64,000 nucleotides of DNA from Apis mellifera (Eukaryota; Arthropoda; Insecta; Hymenoptera; Apidae): positions 1,773,001 through 1,837,000 of the forward strand of contig NC_037649.1 of NCBI RefSeq assembly GCF_003254395.2, in the 5' to 3' direction. The translations under genes were made by a program, and so were the position numbers. Below the pieces are notes generated by a model. The model saw nothing but the letters and a program-made list of their open reading frames with translations, had not been told where the DNA came from and ran no database searches. Below, one piece after another: positions 46,908 to 58,186 of this stretch (positions are counted from its first letter, which is position 1; each line of letters begins with the position of its first letter).

Positions 46908-47807
46908 ATAATGATAAATAATGAATAATATAAATATAGTAATATACAAATGATAAAAATATAATTACTATATATAAGAATGAATGAAAAATTAACAACA
47001 ATAAAAATGAAAGAATAATAAAATGGCGTTATAGAATTATATTAATGGAGTGACAATTAATTAAAACTAAAAATAAGAATTAATAATAATAATAAATGAA
47101 AAATAATTTTGACTAAATCATATTACAAGAATTTTACTTGTAATTATAATTTTCAGTTAAATTAATAGTAAATTTCAATATATATTGAACAAAAAAAAAA
47201 TTAAAAATAATAATGATAAATAATGAATAATATAAATATAGTGATATAAAAATGATAAAAATATAATTACTATATATAAGAATGAATGAAAAATTAACAA
47301 CAATAAAAATGAAAGAATAATAAAATGGCGTGTTATAGAATTATATTAATGGAGTGACAATTAATTAAAACTAAAATAAGAATTAATAATAATAATAAAT
47401 GAAAAATAATTTTGACTAAATTATATTACAAGAATTTTACTTGTAATTATAATTTTCAGTTAAATTAATAGTAAATTTCAATATATATTGAACAAAAAAA
47501 AAATTAAAAATAATAATGATAAATAATGAATAATATAAATATAGTGATATACAAATGATAAAAATATAATTACTATATATAAGAATGAATAAAAAATTAA
47601 CAACAATAAAAATGAAAGAATAATAAAATGGCGTGTTATAGAATTATATTAATGGAGTGACAATTAATTAAAACTAAAATAAGAATTAATAATAATAATA
47701 AATGAAAAATTATTTTGACTAAATCATATTACAAGAATTTTACTTGTAATTATAATTTTCAGTTAAATTAATAGTAAATTTCAATATATATTGAACAAAA
47801 AAAAAAT
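46908..47807. repeat. Three near-identical tandem units of about 302 bp
   Basis: Units start at 46908, 47210 and 47513. Each contains TAATGATAAATAATGAATAA, TAATTACTATATATAAGAATG, GAAAGAATAATAAAATGGCG, TATATTAATGGAGTGACAAT, TACAAGAATTTTACTTGTAA (a small palindrome) and TCAATATATATTGAACA. Units differ at only a few bases: CGTTATAG in unit 1 against CGTGTTATAG in units 2 and 3, ACAAATG against AAAAATG, and one AATAATT/AATTATT change. This is the youngest and most uniform array in the window. No long frame. Confidence 0.97.
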
Positions 47808-48010
47808 GGAAAAATATTGCTTCGTGTTTTAGCGTTTCGCTCTGATCTAAAGTCCGATCAGAAAAAATCTTCAAAGGCGTGAAGTTCAATGAATAAACTT
47901 GTAATCCGACTTTGATATCACATTAATGTCATGAGTGAACATTTTAAACTCTTCTTTGAAGTGAACGGCCGGAATAATACCCTTTCACATCTAAACTGAT
48001 CTTTTATTTA
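47808..48010. other. Small GC-richer island at the array border
   Basis: Complex sequence begins right where the third unit ends (TTTAGCGTTTCGCTCTGATC, GTGAACGGCCGGAATAATAC). No frame. It may be the original unique sequence beside the expansion. Confidence 0.33.
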
Positions 48011-49330
48011 GTTTTTCAAAGAATATATGTTATGTGTAAAAATAAAATAACGAAGCTACCTGTGGAAAAATTATGTTGAAAAATTCTTTTCACTTTGGAT
48101 TTTCTTGGAATATTGATTAGAAATTAAATTCGTGTCAAAAATAAAATTTTTGCTCATTTCTCTATTTATATTTATATTATCTAGATATTAAGATTTCATT
48201 AAATTTATTTAGAAAATAAAATTTTTAAAATGTCCTTAAAAAATTTATATTTTAAAAATATTATTTCTTATTCATATTTTTAGATTCCGCTTAGCATTAT
48301 TATTATTTTTTTCTTTACTTAAAAGTAAGACCATTATTCTCTTCTCTCATATTTTTCTTATTATTTGTTTTAATGAAGCTCTTAAGTGCTAAAACATTTT
48401 CATACTGTTTTTAATTGTAGAATATACAGTAAAATTTTTATCAAACTCTGTAAAATATATCTGTATAAAAATAAAAATAATATATTATTGAATAAAAGAA
48501 AGATATTGCTTTTAAAATTCTATAACACATTGTTAAGATAATCAATTTCTAAAATTTAACAAAAAATAATAAATAAATAATATAGAAAAAAAAGTATAGA
48601 AACAAAATTTTTCCAATAACTTTTTCAATTATTTTCATATACAAAGATCCATAGTTTCTTCTTTTATAAAATAGAATAAACGTAAATATAATTTATTATT
48701 ATAATTATTTATTCAATTTTTCGAATTAAAATACAATAAAATATATTCTGTGATATTTTATATATATTATAAATCTGAAAATAAATGTAATTAAATTAAA
48801 TATAACATAAAAAAAGATATAGCAAGAAAGAAAATAAAGTAGAAAAGAAAGTAAATAAAGAAAATAATGAGAAATAGTTTCATCAAAATTTTTTAAAAAT
48901 TTAGTATTCAAAATCAAATGAAAATCATAATCATATATTATATCTACATATATACATATATTATCATCTACAAGATGCAATATAAAATAATTTTTTTCAT
49001 TTTTCTATTAATCTATCTATCTAATTATTTAGATATTTTTTTTTAACATAAAATTAAAAATTTTTTATCTTTAAAAAATTTTTAAATCAAATTGCATCAT
49101 CATTATTTGTCATATTACTTCCGATATGTATTCCAAATTTAAAATTTTATTATCAAAAAAATTACTAAAATTACAAAAATTGAATAACAATTCGAAAATT
49201 TTATTTAGTGATAAATATAAAATTACAAAAATTTTTACAAAATTTTGTACAAGTTTCGTTAAAATAAAAAATACAAACAAAAAAGAAATACTAAAATAAA
49301 ATGTGTAAAAAAGTAAGAAAATAAAAAAAA
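48011..49330. other. AT-rich filler, nothing recognised
   Basis: AT-rich sequence. The 84-codon minus-strand frame at 48726-48980 is a Phe/Ile/Tyr-rich run with no support. Confidence 0.58.
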
Positions 49331-49790
49331 TGACCAGATTTACGAATAATTAACGATAACCATTGGCTAAGATCGATTCCGGAAACAGGTCTTCCAATCC
49401 ACGTTAAACCTTCGAGGCATTCTCTTCAGTTACCAGAAGTTCGAAAGCTTTCAGACATCTCGATCCATGATACAGATCTTGATACACGTGTAGATACATG
49501 TAGATGTAAGTGTATCAACAGAGGGAACAGGCACGTATCGAACTCTACAGCCACATAACTCACCTAGCCGACTGGTTAAGCGTCGAGTCGATACTGGAGA
49601 TTTTCATTTCCGTCTTTGGTAACTTTTCCCCGTCATTAAGGGACCCAGAAAAATGGCCTTTTATCAGCCATGGCTTGGGAAATAGAGTTTATCAACGAGA
49701 GAAATTTCTTTTTTTCGTTGATTGTGGATTAGTGGTAAATGGAGTAGTAAATTGAATACTTTGGGAAATAAGTGGAGGTAACTAAACTTA
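49331..49790. other. GC-richer island
   Basis: Complex sequence of about 430 bp. The plus-strand frame at 49510-49755 (81 codons, starts MYQQREQARIELYSHITHLA) is not low-complexity but matches nothing I know and has no clear splice borders. A stretch TAGCCGACTGGTTAAGCG (about 49566) resembles the A box of a class II tRNA but has no partner stems. Candidate noncoding element with a chance frame. Confidence 0.33.
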
Positions 49791-51274
49791 TTTAAAATAA
49801 AGTAGACGGATTTATTATTTGAAATTTTAAAAAGATATTTATTATTTTTTTTAATTCTTTGAAATTGTACGACGAAATTTTTTTAAATTTAATTTGAATT
49901 TTAACATGTTACATATAGATTTAAATAAAAATGATTTTTATACAATTTTATATATAAATTTATATTTTATATAATAATTTTTATATAAATTTCTATACAA
50001 TTTTATATACAAATAATTCGATAATTAAATTTTATAGTGATTTAAATGTATATGAAAATTTAAACAAAATTGAATTTTATAGAAATTTCAAGTAGTAAAA
50101 TTTAATTCCATAGTATTTCAAATCAGAATTCGATTGGCAATTTATTAATATTTAATTTTAATGTTCAAAATACCTCTTTTTTTTACAATAATTAAAATTT
50201 CTACATTAAAATATCAGATAAAACAGAGATTCTTTAAATTTTCTTTAAAATATTTTTATATTTCTAGGAATTTTTATTTTAATTATATTTTAAAAAATTA
50301 TTTTCTAAAAAAAGAGAATTGATTTTCGATAATTTATGAATATTTCTTAGCACTATTTCTATTTATAAGTCTTAATTAAAAATTTAACTAATAAATTATT
50401 CCTTTCAAATATACCAAATCATTTCTTTACTAAAGATATTATAATAAAAATAAAAAATTAAAAAAATCAATAAAATATATTAAAAAAAATATTTTACAAA
50501 AGATTTCCAAATTTTATGTAGTTTGCTTCTATAGTTTGAACAACAATCATAAATTATATAAATATGTCATTAATTATATAAAAATTGTAATGTAAGAAAA
50601 AATAATTAAAATGAAAATGCTATTTGAATATCAAAATGTTTAAGTACTTTTCAATGCAAAATTTATTAATCTGAAAATTTATAAAGTCTAATGTAAAAAA
50701 TTTACAAAAATTTGTCTTCTTATTTTCTATTAATATTTTGTATCATATTTAAAAATAATTAGATATTTTTGTTTTCAATTTATTTCAACAATTTAATTCA
50801 ATAAAATTCAAATAATACCAAAGAAACGTTCAAAAATATTTCCTTTTATTCTTTTTACATTTTGTTTTTTTCTACCTTTGAGTCTGCATAATATCCAGAA
50901 TGTAACTTTATGCCATCGAATTTTATTTACAAAACTCCTCGGTAAAATATAAAATAGAAATGTGGAAATTTATAAAACACGTCGACGTTCATGAGTCAAA
51001 GGATAGAACTATAAAGGAAAGAAGCAATAAAAATCTTATAAATTATAAGACATACGAAGATGCAAAGAGTAAGAGTTTCTTCTATACGTGTATCATACTT
51101 TAATTTTTTTTTCAAGAAATAAAAAATTCTTACTTATAAAAGAAGAATCATTTTTACGAATAATCTCTTATTTTTGTAATTTTGATTCTTTTTTTTTTTA
51201 AGAATTTTAAAAATAAAAAAATTTTTTAAAGAGAAATTTAATATATAATATCTAATAAAATCGAGATATATATA
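49791..51274. other. AT-rich filler with a weak patch
   Basis: AT-rich sequence with a slightly more complex patch at 50870-51090. Nothing supported. Confidence 0.55.
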
Positions 51275-51860
51275 CAGGGTGATCCATAAATATGATATAA
51301 ATAAAGTAAAAAAGATTGTACGACTACAAAATAAAATAAAAATATAAAATTTTAAAACAATTTTTTCATATAAAGCTTTGTTTCCGAATAATTTTGAACA
51401 ATTTTCAAATACAAATAACATTAATTGATTCTTGATTGAATATGAATTATCGACAGATGATTACTTTAAATGTAGAAATAAGCAAAAATTGTAGGATAAA
51501 ATTTATCATTGTTTTTGAAAAAATTAAAATTGAACACGTATAGTCATAATTCCATGAATTTTCAAATTCGATTTTTTTGAAAATTAATTTTTAAATTTAT
51601 TTTATATTATTATATTATACATTGATATATATATTATACATAAATAAATATATTATACATTTTTTTTATTTCTCATTTAAAATAATTTATTCTACAAGAA
51701 ATTTAAATTAATATTTTTATTTATATTTGAAAAATCAACTTTTTAATTTGTCCGAAAACGAATTCTCTCGCGTAATTTCGTTATTCTTGATTTTCGTCTT
51801 ACTTCGAATCATAAAACTTTCCCCTGATCCTATTTGTAATATGAATTACGGGCCACCCTG
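51275..51860. mobile_element. Candidate non-autonomous DNA transposon (MITE), 586 bp
   Basis: The left end reads CAGGGTGATCCATAA (51275-51289). The reverse complement of the right end (51846-51860) reads CAGGGTGGCCCGTAA. They match at 12 of 15 positions and all three differences are transitions, the pattern expected of terminal inverted repeats that have decayed. The interior is AT-rich with no transposase. CAGGG ends are known from hAT elements, but I see no clear 8-bp target duplication (TATATATA against TGTAAAAA), so superfamily is open. The minus-strand frame at 51134-51421 crosses the left end and is not a gene. Confidence 0.5.
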
Positions 51861-52549
51861 TGTAAAAATACATTGGACGAGAAATTTTCCATCACCTTTA
51901 TTTTAATATTGATTTTTGTACGTAGTTGAAATGAAACTTCCCTTTATTTCCTTTCTCCACACGCCAGTGAACAATTTTATCGCGATACCATTTTCAATTT
52001 CGAATCATTTACGTGGTTTACATTCCTCCGTTGCGCGACGAACGGTGTTCACCCTCGAATGAATTTCTCCTCCGCATATTTCAGTGAAATTTTCTGTTTG
52101 AAGTAATAATTGGAGGTTCCATCGAATTAAGTGGAACAGAAGAAACAGAGAATGATCGATGAACTTCCATTTTGGCACGGTCAAATCCTTACAATTTTTT
52201 TATCTTTCTCCTTGAAAAATACAAAAAGAAAAAAAATAACATAACAATAAACGATAGAACAATCGATGAAGAAATTTTATTTCTTATTGCGAATAAAATA
52301 TTCGAAAAATGAGAAGAAAAGATTTAAAATTAACATTTCATCGAATAAAATAAATAATAATAATTTTAAATATTTATAGAAATTAATCGTCTTCTTTTAG
52401 TAAAATAGCTTATATTATATTTGCAAAGAAGAAATTCAAAAAATAGAAATCTTTCAAACCAATTAAATTTTAAATATTTTTGGATAAAAAAAACCTTTAA
52501 TCCTAAAATTGACATTTGAGTCTAACAATCTAATTTCATGTTTAATAGT
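51861..52549. other. GC-richer patch then AT-rich sequence
   Basis: Moderately complex sequence at 51880-52180 (TCCTCCGTTGCGCGACGAAC), then AT-rich. No frame. Confidence 0.35.
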
Positions 52550-54020
52550 AGATTAAGCTAAAGGTAACCTAAATCTAACTCAAATATAGCAGTGCCCACT
52601 TTAACGCTTGCAGTTTGGATCGAATTGAGAATACTTATCTGGGCAGATGTCTATCGCGAGATTAACTTTTGAGAGAGAGGAAAAAAATGTGAATGCGAGT
52701 CAAATTTTATTCAGCAGTTTATTTCATTCATTTCACTCAAATTTATTTTTAGATTTCATTTCTAATAATTAATGTCAAACTAATGTAATTACTTGAAATG
52801 AAATAATGGAAATATTTTCAGCATTCTGAAACAATTTCTTGAGATGGATCCAATATATATATATGTAATAACCTGATTCTATTCTTCATACCAAAATTCA
52901 AACTTAATCTAAACTTAGCTCAAATATTTAAAAAATTTATTTCATATGTATCATAACCTAATTCAATAATCTGAAATATATGAAATACTTTTTTATCTGT
53001 ATAACCTATCTATAATAATCTGATACTTAATACAAAATTTAATGTAGATATTTGAAAAATCCAAAAACAAAATATTTTTATTACTGTGAAATAATACTTA
53101 CAAATATATTCAAATTCTCTACTTGATATTCATTAAACTACTAATTCAAATCTAATTCAAAAGTTTCAGGAGAATTAAATTTCATATGTTCCAATCTAAT
53201 ATAATATAATTCAAAACGAAATAAATAAAATATTTTTGATATTTCAAACTTCTTTATATGGAATCTATAATAACTATACAAAATAAAGTTAAATTTCATA
53301 TGTATCAATCTAGTAGTAATTAATTGAAACTACTTTCCAAAATAATTTCTTCAGAAGATTTAAAATCCAAATCTAATTTAAATCTAGTTTCCAAAACTTT
53401 TGAACAAATTAAATTTCATATATATATTGATTTAACGTGAAAATGATTTCAAAATTTTTTTAACCTAACTTAATTCAAGTTTTACATGTATACCAATCTA
53501 GTATAATGATTCATAACGAAATACTTTGGTATTCCAAAACAATCCCTTCAGAAAGGATTGAAATACCAAACTAATTTAAATTTAACCCAAGTCTAGCTCA
53601 AACATTTGAAGGTATTAAATTTCATGTGTGCCAATTTAATACAGTGATTCGAAATGCTTTTGAAGAAAACTAATCTAACAAATGTAAATTTCAATTGTGT
53701 CGATCTAATCCATCATTAATTTAAAACAATTAAAACGAAATAACTTTTCCAAAACAATCCCTTTAAGAACGTCTTAAACGCTTATATCTAAATTTTACAT
53801 ACTATACAATGATTCAAAAACTTTTTATGAATATATTCACAATAACAAAACTCTATCAACTCGATATCAAAACTGATCTAAATTTATTATTCAAAATAAA
53901 ATACTTTTAATATTCCAAAACTAACCTAACCTAACTTTATTATCTAACCTAAATTTTTTACCAATACGCACCAATCTTAATCTTAAACGATTCAAAACGA
54001 ATTACTTTCGAGATTCCAAA
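52550..54020. repeat. Degenerate tandem array, unit about 120-150 bp
   Basis: A phrase like TTAAATTTCATATGTrCCAA, then TCTAATATAATGATTCAAAA, CGAAATACTTTT, ATATTCCAAAACAATCCCTT and CAGAAg, then AAaTCTAATTCAAATCTAAC recurs with many changes. Anchors lie near 52935, 53177, 53290, 53408, 53485, 53615, 53690 and 53950. Copies are clearly related in order but strongly diverged, so the array is old. Words such as CTAACCTAACCT occur and come from this unit; they are not telomeric. Confidence 0.62.
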
Positions 54021-54385
54021 ACAAGTCCTTCTGTAAGAATCTGAAACAGTGCGTCGACACTTTCCTTTCCACTCGTTCCTCGCAACCACAAGTTGATCCG
54101 TCGACGATCCGCGGAATACAGCGCTATTCCTGGCGGAGACTCGTGTCGAGTGAGCGCGGTCGCGGCTAACAGAGAGGATTAAAAATACGTTGAAGTGTCT
54201 TCTCCCTATCCTTGCAGGGCCACGGTTTGAAATACAGCGGTTGTAATGAAGCTTATTCCCGTGCTCGTGCCACGCCGCGGAAAGCGGCTTAGCTTTTAAT
54301 TGCTACCAGTCCGGCATAATTTTACCGTCTCTCAGGCTTGCCCTCGTAACTCAGACTTCGGCTAACTTCACCGGATACTCACGCG
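54021..54385. other. CpG-rich island with a strong 3' splice-site look-alike
   Basis: Complex, CpG-rich sequence (GATCCGTCGACGATCCGCGG, GAGCGCGGTCGCGGC). On the plus strand TCTTCTCCCTATCCTTGCAG (54198-54217) is an excellent match to a 3' splice site. The frame after it is open for 24 codons (begins GHGLKYSGCNEAYSRARATP) before a TAG at 54290. It could be the end of a last coding exon or of a noncoding exon, or a chance match. No upstream donor was identified. Confidence 0.3.
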
Positions 54386-54765
54386 GATTTTAATGGAAGA
54401 GGTTCGCGAGTCTCTCTTTCCAAGAGAAAAAAATTATTTCGCGATTTCTTTTTCGAGAAAATATTTTTCTCTTTTTTTTAATTTTTATTTTTTGATTTGT
54501 TCGATAAAATACATAATTAAGAGTGAAATTTTTTTATTTGTGATTTTAAATAAAAATTCTTTTTCTTTTTTTAATGATTTTAATGGAAGACGTTTGCGAG
54601 TCTCTCTTTCCAAGAGAAAAAAATTATTTCGCGATTTCTTTTTCGAGAAAATATTTTTCTCTTTTTTTAATTTTTATTTTTTGATTTGTTCGATAAAATA
54701 CATAATTAAGAGTGAAATTTTTTTATTTGTGATTTTAAATAAAAATTCTTTTTCTTTTATTAATG
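54386..54765. repeat. Tandem duplication, two units of 190 bp
   Basis: Unit 1 starts at 54386 and unit 2 at 54576. Both carry TTTTAATGGAAGA, GCGAGTCTCTCTTTCCAAGA, AATTATTTCGCGATTTCTTT, GTTCGATAAAATACATAATT and AAGAGTGAAATTTTTTTATT. Differences are GAGGTTCGC against GACGTTTGC and one T in a T-run. The 126-codon plus-strand frame (54393-54773) is the two units read through; the start of unit 2 is in another register until the T-run restores it. Its left unit boundary lies at the edge of the CpG-rich island. Confidence 0.96.
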
Positions 54766-55640
54766 GTACTTAAACGATTAGAATCTTAATTTGATCAAAA
54801 GTGTTTTAAAAGTATTTAGTAAATCATTATTTTCATTGATTTTAGACATTTTTGTTTTCAGTAATAATTTTTATTTCTGGTAAATAATTTGAGTTAGGTG
54901 CTAAAGAAATTCTTAATTTATTCATTCAAATTTTATATATAGTGAAATTAAGTTAAATAGTTAAATCAGAAGATTTATTTATAATAAAAAATAGTTAATC
55001 ATATTTATACATATTTTATTTTTTAATTTCTAATTTATTATATATAAGATAAATTTAAACACAATTATACATTTTATTTTATTCTGCTTTAATTCCAATC
55101 ATTTGTATAGTAAATATATTTATATACAAAATACTTAACTTTTAATCACTAATATTTCAATTGTTTTTGACAGTATTAAAAATTATTTCAGATATTCAAT
55201 ATATTTATATATATAAATAATATTTAATACTTAATAATTTTTAATCACTTGGAATATTTCAATTATTTTTATGATAATATTAAAAATTATTTCAGATAAA
55301 AATTGAATAGTTTTAGAGGAAATATATTTTAATATTATTAATTTCAAATATCTCTTAAATTAATATTATAAAAATTTATATAATTTCATTTAAAAATTAA
55401 TTTCCTCTTTGTACGATCTTTATATCTTCGCAATAATTTATAAAAAAAAAAACATTTACTAAAAATATTTTTTAATATCATGAAAAATAAGAAGGATATT
55501 TCATAATGATAAAATTAGATAAACATCGTAACTCGAATAAACCTTTTTACAAACAAGTTTAAAACCTATTGCAACTAATAAAACTCGAACATACATTAAT
55601 ATTGTAACCTCAACTTGAATCTAAGGATAAATATTTGCGA
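54766..55640. other. AT-rich filler, nothing recognised
   Basis: AT-rich sequence. Short related phrases around 55140 and 55230 (TTTTTAATCACTnATATTTC) hint at another old duplication. Confidence 0.5.
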
Positions 55641-56045
55641 GTCGCAAATATAAACGAAAATAACAGTTGAACAACATCATCTTGATTGTAATCCTTCACC
55701 TTTTGTTTATTACCCTTTAATTTGAACGAGAAATATACGGAATTATCCGTGAAACTTGGCTGAAAATTACCAAGGTGTGATGATCCGCCGCTTTGTAATC
55801 GATAATTGTCGACAATGCAAAGTTGGCGAGAGACGGTTCGGAACGGCGCAATTTTCCAACGGACGTGAAAATTGGAAGCTTTCGAACCTCGAACCTCGTC
55901 TCTTTATCTTGTCTTTGGCGAGTTTCCGTGACTTATCTCGTTGTCTCGACATAGTTTCGATGCAGGTCGAAGGCTCGAGTCTGCGATGATAATCGTAGAG
56001 AATGAAGATATACTATCTGCGAAATATCCGTGAAACCACCTGACT
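55641..56045. other. GC-richer island with a 12-bp palindrome
   Basis: Complex sequence. CTTTG...ATTGTCGACAAT...CAAAG (about 55791-55822) contains the perfect palindrome ATTGTCGACAAT. Frames on both strands (77 codons plus at 55756, 61 minus at 55767) overlap and are not recognisable. Candidate regulatory element. Confidence 0.33.
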
Positions 56046-56048
56046 TAC

Positions 56049-56176
56049 TTTTACTTTTTTTTTGTCTAGTGGATGCTGTGCATGACGTTATATCATTTTT
56101 GTACGATTATAAATCTTTTATTTTTTGTGCAGTGGAGCCTCTGTATAGCATTATATTATTTTTGTATATTTTTATA
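56049..56176. repeat. Diverged tandem duplication, two units of about 65 bp
   Basis: TTTTTTTTGTCTAGTGGATGC, then TGTGCATGACGTTATATCAT and TTTTGTAC, is echoed by TTTTTTGTGCAGTGGAGCC, then TCTGTATAGCATTATATTAT and TTTTGTAT. The order is conserved with about one in five bases changed. Confidence 0.65.
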
Positions 56177-56228
56177 TATAACATGTAATAATATATAATA
56201 ATATTTAATATTTATAATATAATATTTA

Positions 56229-56377
56229 CAAAACCACATTAAAATTCAAAATCATCACTAAATATTCGTTGATAAAAATTTCATTATTTATCCTATCTCG
56301 TTTTTTATCATGCAAATTTATTATCTATTCGTTAAAGTAGAAGTAAACATTTTATTAAACTAGATAAACAATTTTAA
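56229..56377. repeat. Dispersed 150-bp direct repeat, copy 1
   Basis: Same orientation and order as 58035-58186: AAAACCACATTAAAATTCAA, TAAATATTCGTTGATAAAAA, TATTTATCCTATCTCGTTTT and AACTAGATAAACAATTTTAA are identical. The only differences are a few substitutions and a 6-7 bp indel in the middle. Copies are about 1.8 kb apart. I see no coding sequence or recognisable TG/CA ends, so calling them LTRs would be unsupported. Confidence 0.95.
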
Positions 56378-58034
56378 TTAAAAAAAAATATGTTATTTAT
56401 TTATATACAAAAAATTATTTTATTAATTAATGAGGTAAATAATGAAATCTAATATTATAGAAAAGAATATATAATTTTTTATATAGGTATTATATACATA
56501 TATATATTTGTGGCATTACATTATTTTATTTTTCTGTTGTCATTTTTTATCAGTTGATTTGTAAATTTATTTACTTTATTATTATTATTTTTGAACAATT
56601 CAATGGAAAAAGATTAAAATTTTAATATATTCAAATAATAATTGATTTATTATAAAAGTAAATATATTTCCATTTTATAAATATACTATGAAATATTTTT
56701 TATCAAATATTTTAAATAATATATATTCTATTTTTCAAACGATACGAGGTATTGCATAAAATATAATTTATAGAATTATTAAGAAATGTTTTATGCAAGT
56801 TAAATCATCGATACTTATTTCTTCTACTTAAATATTAGCATAATTCAGATTAATATTATAATAGGATAATAATAGGATCATGTCTTTTGATACGTTTCAA
56901 TAAACTGTAATAACCTAATAATCTTTATAAAAGTTAGCTTACATTTAATTCTCAAAAGAGATAATCAGATTTTATTAAAAATTTTTTAAAGGATATATAT
57001 ATATATTTATAATATCAGAAATTTAACTTAATTGAAAAAATATTTGTAATTAAAATTTTCTATATTATAACCATTTTTTAATTTTTCTTTAATTTTAATT
57101 ATTCTTTTAAATACTTGATTTTACACTTGATCAAAATTCAATCCACGATTATCGATATCCTTGAAAGTATCAGAGAGCTGTTCAGAATAAGAAATCCATT
57201 ATGGAATTTTTTTAATTCGATCGAGTATTTGATGCTTGTCAAAATAATTGAATAAATCTCGATACTGGCTCGAAACTGACGGACTGTTTGTCGATATTTA
57301 GTATAATTTGAAATTCGCACACGTCTGGCTAATGGAATTTCAATCGGATACGTCTCTTCTACCAGATTTATTCCAATGATAGAATTTAAAGTGTTTAAAT
57401 AGATATACATGAAATCAAATCTGCCAGAAAAAAGTAAATCCTTAATATACATTTTATTAACATTAATTAACATTATATTAATTAACATTTTACCAATATA
57501 TATATATATATGTATACTATATAAATGCAAATTTAAATTATTTTTAATATCTTTTCATTGTGAAATTTAAATATGATTTGATAATTATAATGCTTTGGTT
57601 CTTGATTTTTCTTACTATATATTTTAAGGAAAAACAAAATTATTAACTTAATAAAATAAAATTTATTTTTATTTTTACTAGAAAATGAGAATAAAATTCT
57701 CTTCTTTTTAATTAAAATCTTATATCTAATACTTTTTCATTTTTCAAGATACATTGTAATATTTGATATTTTTATGTTTCAAAGTTATAAAATGTACTTA
57801 TATACTTTGTAAATAAGAATAGTTTAATAATTCATTTATATTAACAAAGAAAGTGAATTAATTTCAGATTTCTTAGATATTTATAAGACTTTTTAAATCT
57901 TAAAATCCACGTTTCATATTTTGATTTTAATATTAATACTTCTCTCATTTCTTAACAATTTATCCAAGAAAAAAGATAATTAATATAGAAAAATATAGAA
58001 AATATAGAATCTTATAAATAAGAAAAAATATTAA
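56378..58034. other. Segment between the two 150-bp repeats
   Basis: AT-rich apart from a more complex patch at 57120-57440. There the minus-strand frame 57138-57530 (130 codons) has a middle part with EETYPIEIPLARRVRISNYT that is not low-complexity. Its N-terminal third is Ile/Tyr-rich AT sequence. I recognise no domain. A short exon inside it is possible but unsupported by splice sites. Confidence 0.35.
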
Positions 58035-58186
58035 AAAACCACATTAAAATTCAAAATCATCCCTAAATATTCGTTGATAAAAATTTCATTATTTATCCTA
58101 TCTCGTTTTTTATCATGCAAATCTATTATTTATTCGTTGAACACTTTAGAAGTGAACACTTTATTAAACTAGATAAACAATTTTAA
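58035..58186. repeat. Dispersed 150-bp direct repeat, copy 2
   Basis: Second copy of the repeat at 56229-56377, with a longer middle (GTTGAACACTTTAGAAGTG in place of GTTAAAGTAGAAGTA). High identity means the duplication is recent relative to the decayed arrays. Confidence 0.95.

Noticed and set aside
49560..49620. Possible tRNA (TAGCCGACTGGTTAAGCG)
   Set aside because: Only an A-box-like word. No acceptor stem, T-arm or B box.
53890..53960. CCTAACCTAACCT-like words that look telomeric
   Set aside because: Insect telomere units are TTAGG/CCTAA in long runs. Here the words come from a degenerate 120-150 bp unit and do not form an array.
57138..57530. 130-codon minus-strand frame
   Set aside because: The middle third is not low-complexity, but there is no known domain, no splice evidence, and the ends are AT-rich filler. 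Kept only as a remark on the segment.
56229..58186. LTR retrotransposon
   Set aside because: The 150-bp direct repeats lack TG...CA ends, and no primer-binding site, polypurine tract or coding sequence is seen between them.
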